A model generated the notes under the pieces. The model did no database searches and had not been told where the DNA came from. It saw nothing but the letters and a program-made list of their open reading frames with translations. The position numbers were made by a program, and so were the translations under genes. This document shows positions 62,846 through 64,000 of a stretch of DNA of 64,000 nt, one piece after another (positions within the stretch are counted from its first letter, which is position 1; each line of letters opens with the position of its first letter). This DNA is from Enoplolaimus lenunculus (lineage: Eukaryota > Nematoda > Enoplea > Enoplida > Thoracostomopsidae): assembly GCA_030248215.1 (NCBI GenBank), contig JASANG010002105.1, forward strand, positions 1 through 64,000, read 5' to 3'.

Positions 62846-63535
62846 CCATGCAAGACACGCTTGTCCGTTATGTGCACATACAACATAGAGCAGAATACAC
62901 TGTATGTATACTAGCCGACATCATACGGCAAACACATCTAGTCGACGAAAAAGGTATTAGAGGCGGGCTACGTGGCGCAATGGTAAACAGCGTCTGCCTG
63001 ACACGAAGAAGTGTATGCAAATCTCAAACTGATCACGTCGGGGTCACCAAGTATAGGTGCGTGAATTGTGATCCAAGTAGCACAACATAATACTAGAGTG
63101 AGCATTATCTTAAGCATTGTATTATTGCATTTATTGTGTACAACAAGTATTTTATTGGTACAAAAAATACACCTGAAAAATGACAAAAACACACAAAATG
63201 AAACAACAACAAAGCTAGCCCAACTGTAACAAAACAAGAAAAGAAGCCAAACTAAAAACACTAGCCCTTGACACCAGACTTTCTCCAACTGAGATGATTG
63301 CTAAGTTTTACTCTTAACAACTGTGTCGCCCCCGCAATATGCAAATTATCATGAAAGCTAACCCGGCAGTTGTTAACGCGCGCAGCATGCAAATTGCTCG
63401 CAAAACTACAGCGAGAGAACACGGCCGCCACAGAAGATTGCTAGTTCGAAACCACTCGGAACCCGCTTTTCCAAATGCTTAGTTGAAAAATGTCTAAAGT
63501 CCCGTTTCCTACCTAGACTGACACGCACCAGCATG
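62846..63535 (+). repeat. Second copy of the tRNA-derived SINE, split by an insertion
   Basis: 62846-62995 (CATGCAAGACACGCTTGTCC ... AGTCGACGAAAAAGG ... GGGCTACGTGGCGCAATGG) matches 2280-2430, and 63420-63535 (GCTAGTTCGAAACCACTCGG ... CCCGCTTTTCCAAATGC ... CCTACCTAGACTGACACG) matches 2450-2530. About 420 bp of unrelated sequence (62996-63419) separates A-box and B-box halves. That insert contains no identified element. Confidence 0.7.
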
Positions 63536-63539
63536 CATC

Positions 63540-64000
63540 AATAACCTATCAAGTAAAAATTTTTTCATGCTCTGCAGTTTCTTTATGCTAATTCACGCTG
63601 GTAGCCAAATAGGCATGCAAGAGAGGGGTGGTAAAACGTTTTTAGGAGGAGCATGTAGTGTCTTGTTAGGTCACACAGGGGGTGTAAAACATTTTAGTGG
63701 AACCAAAACTTTTTAGGAAGTATCAGTAGCACGTGAGCTGACCCACTGCCCCTCCGGCACCGTGCCGGGTCTCGCTACATTTTTTGTCTGCTCTGGAATT
63801 GTTGTGCTTACAAGTCATTTGCAGCAGTAGCTATTGTCGTTTGGCGTGCGGTACACTCAGACATCGCTGTCGTACTTTGCACGCGAATGAAGTACTCACA
63901 CAGCGCACTTCTGCAAAACTCGTGCTATCGCGCTCGATTCACATTTGTGTCTGCACTTTTTTTAATTCATTGGCACAGCAAGATAGCGATGCTCCCGTAT
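63540..64000. other. Non-coding stretch
   Basis: Nothing recognised apart from a duplicated GTAAAACGTTTTTAGGAGG / GTAAAACATTTTAGTGG motif near 63640 and 63690. Confidence 0.35.

Overview
The window looks like nuclear DNA of an invertebrate animal: AT-rich, intron-rich, with long non-coding stretches packed with short inverted-repeat elements, tRNA-derived repeats, microsatellites and a Penelope-like retroelement. The one clearly recognised protein is an animal-specific RNA-binding protein. I cannot name the species; nothing here is diagnostic of a phylum.

Recognised gene. On the minus strand, 29611 down to 14860, lies a complete coding sequence for a CELF/Bruno-type splicing regulator (three RRMs, CELF3-6 subtype). 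It can be read in 13 exons joining in frame with GT/AG borders to give 752 codons. The linker between RRM2 and RRM3 is long and rich in Ala, Gln and Asn. The introns are full of repeats; one element sits directly against a 5' splice site and a hairpin of about 615 bp lies in intron 11.

Second gene candidate. On the plus strand at about 3905-8183, five exons join in frame into an unrecognised, charged, coiled-coil-like protein whose N-terminus is not found. A Penelope-like element fills the intron between its third and fourth exons, with a second partial copy head-to-head in inverted orientation.

The rest, by region. 1-3.9 kb has no gene, one tRNA-derived SINE (a second, split copy is near 63 kb). 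8.4-14.8 kb is intergenic: a TA-flanked inverted-repeat element nested in another element, tandem duplications, and a tRNA-Thr-like sequence. 29.6-64 kb has no gene I can support. It holds repeated copies of at least eight short non-autonomous families: (A) about 170 bp with an internal TTAGGC-like tract; (C) ends reading GGCCCGTAGCC; (D) exactly 343 bp with CCAAGAG termini and 5-bp target duplications; (G) GC-rich with GGTTGCGC termini; (H) GACAATTCGTCGCCC termini; (J) GTATTCTCAA termini; a long foldback family; and a piggyBac-like element holding a tRNA-like core. Four AAC/GTT microsatellites cluster at 49-51.6 kb.
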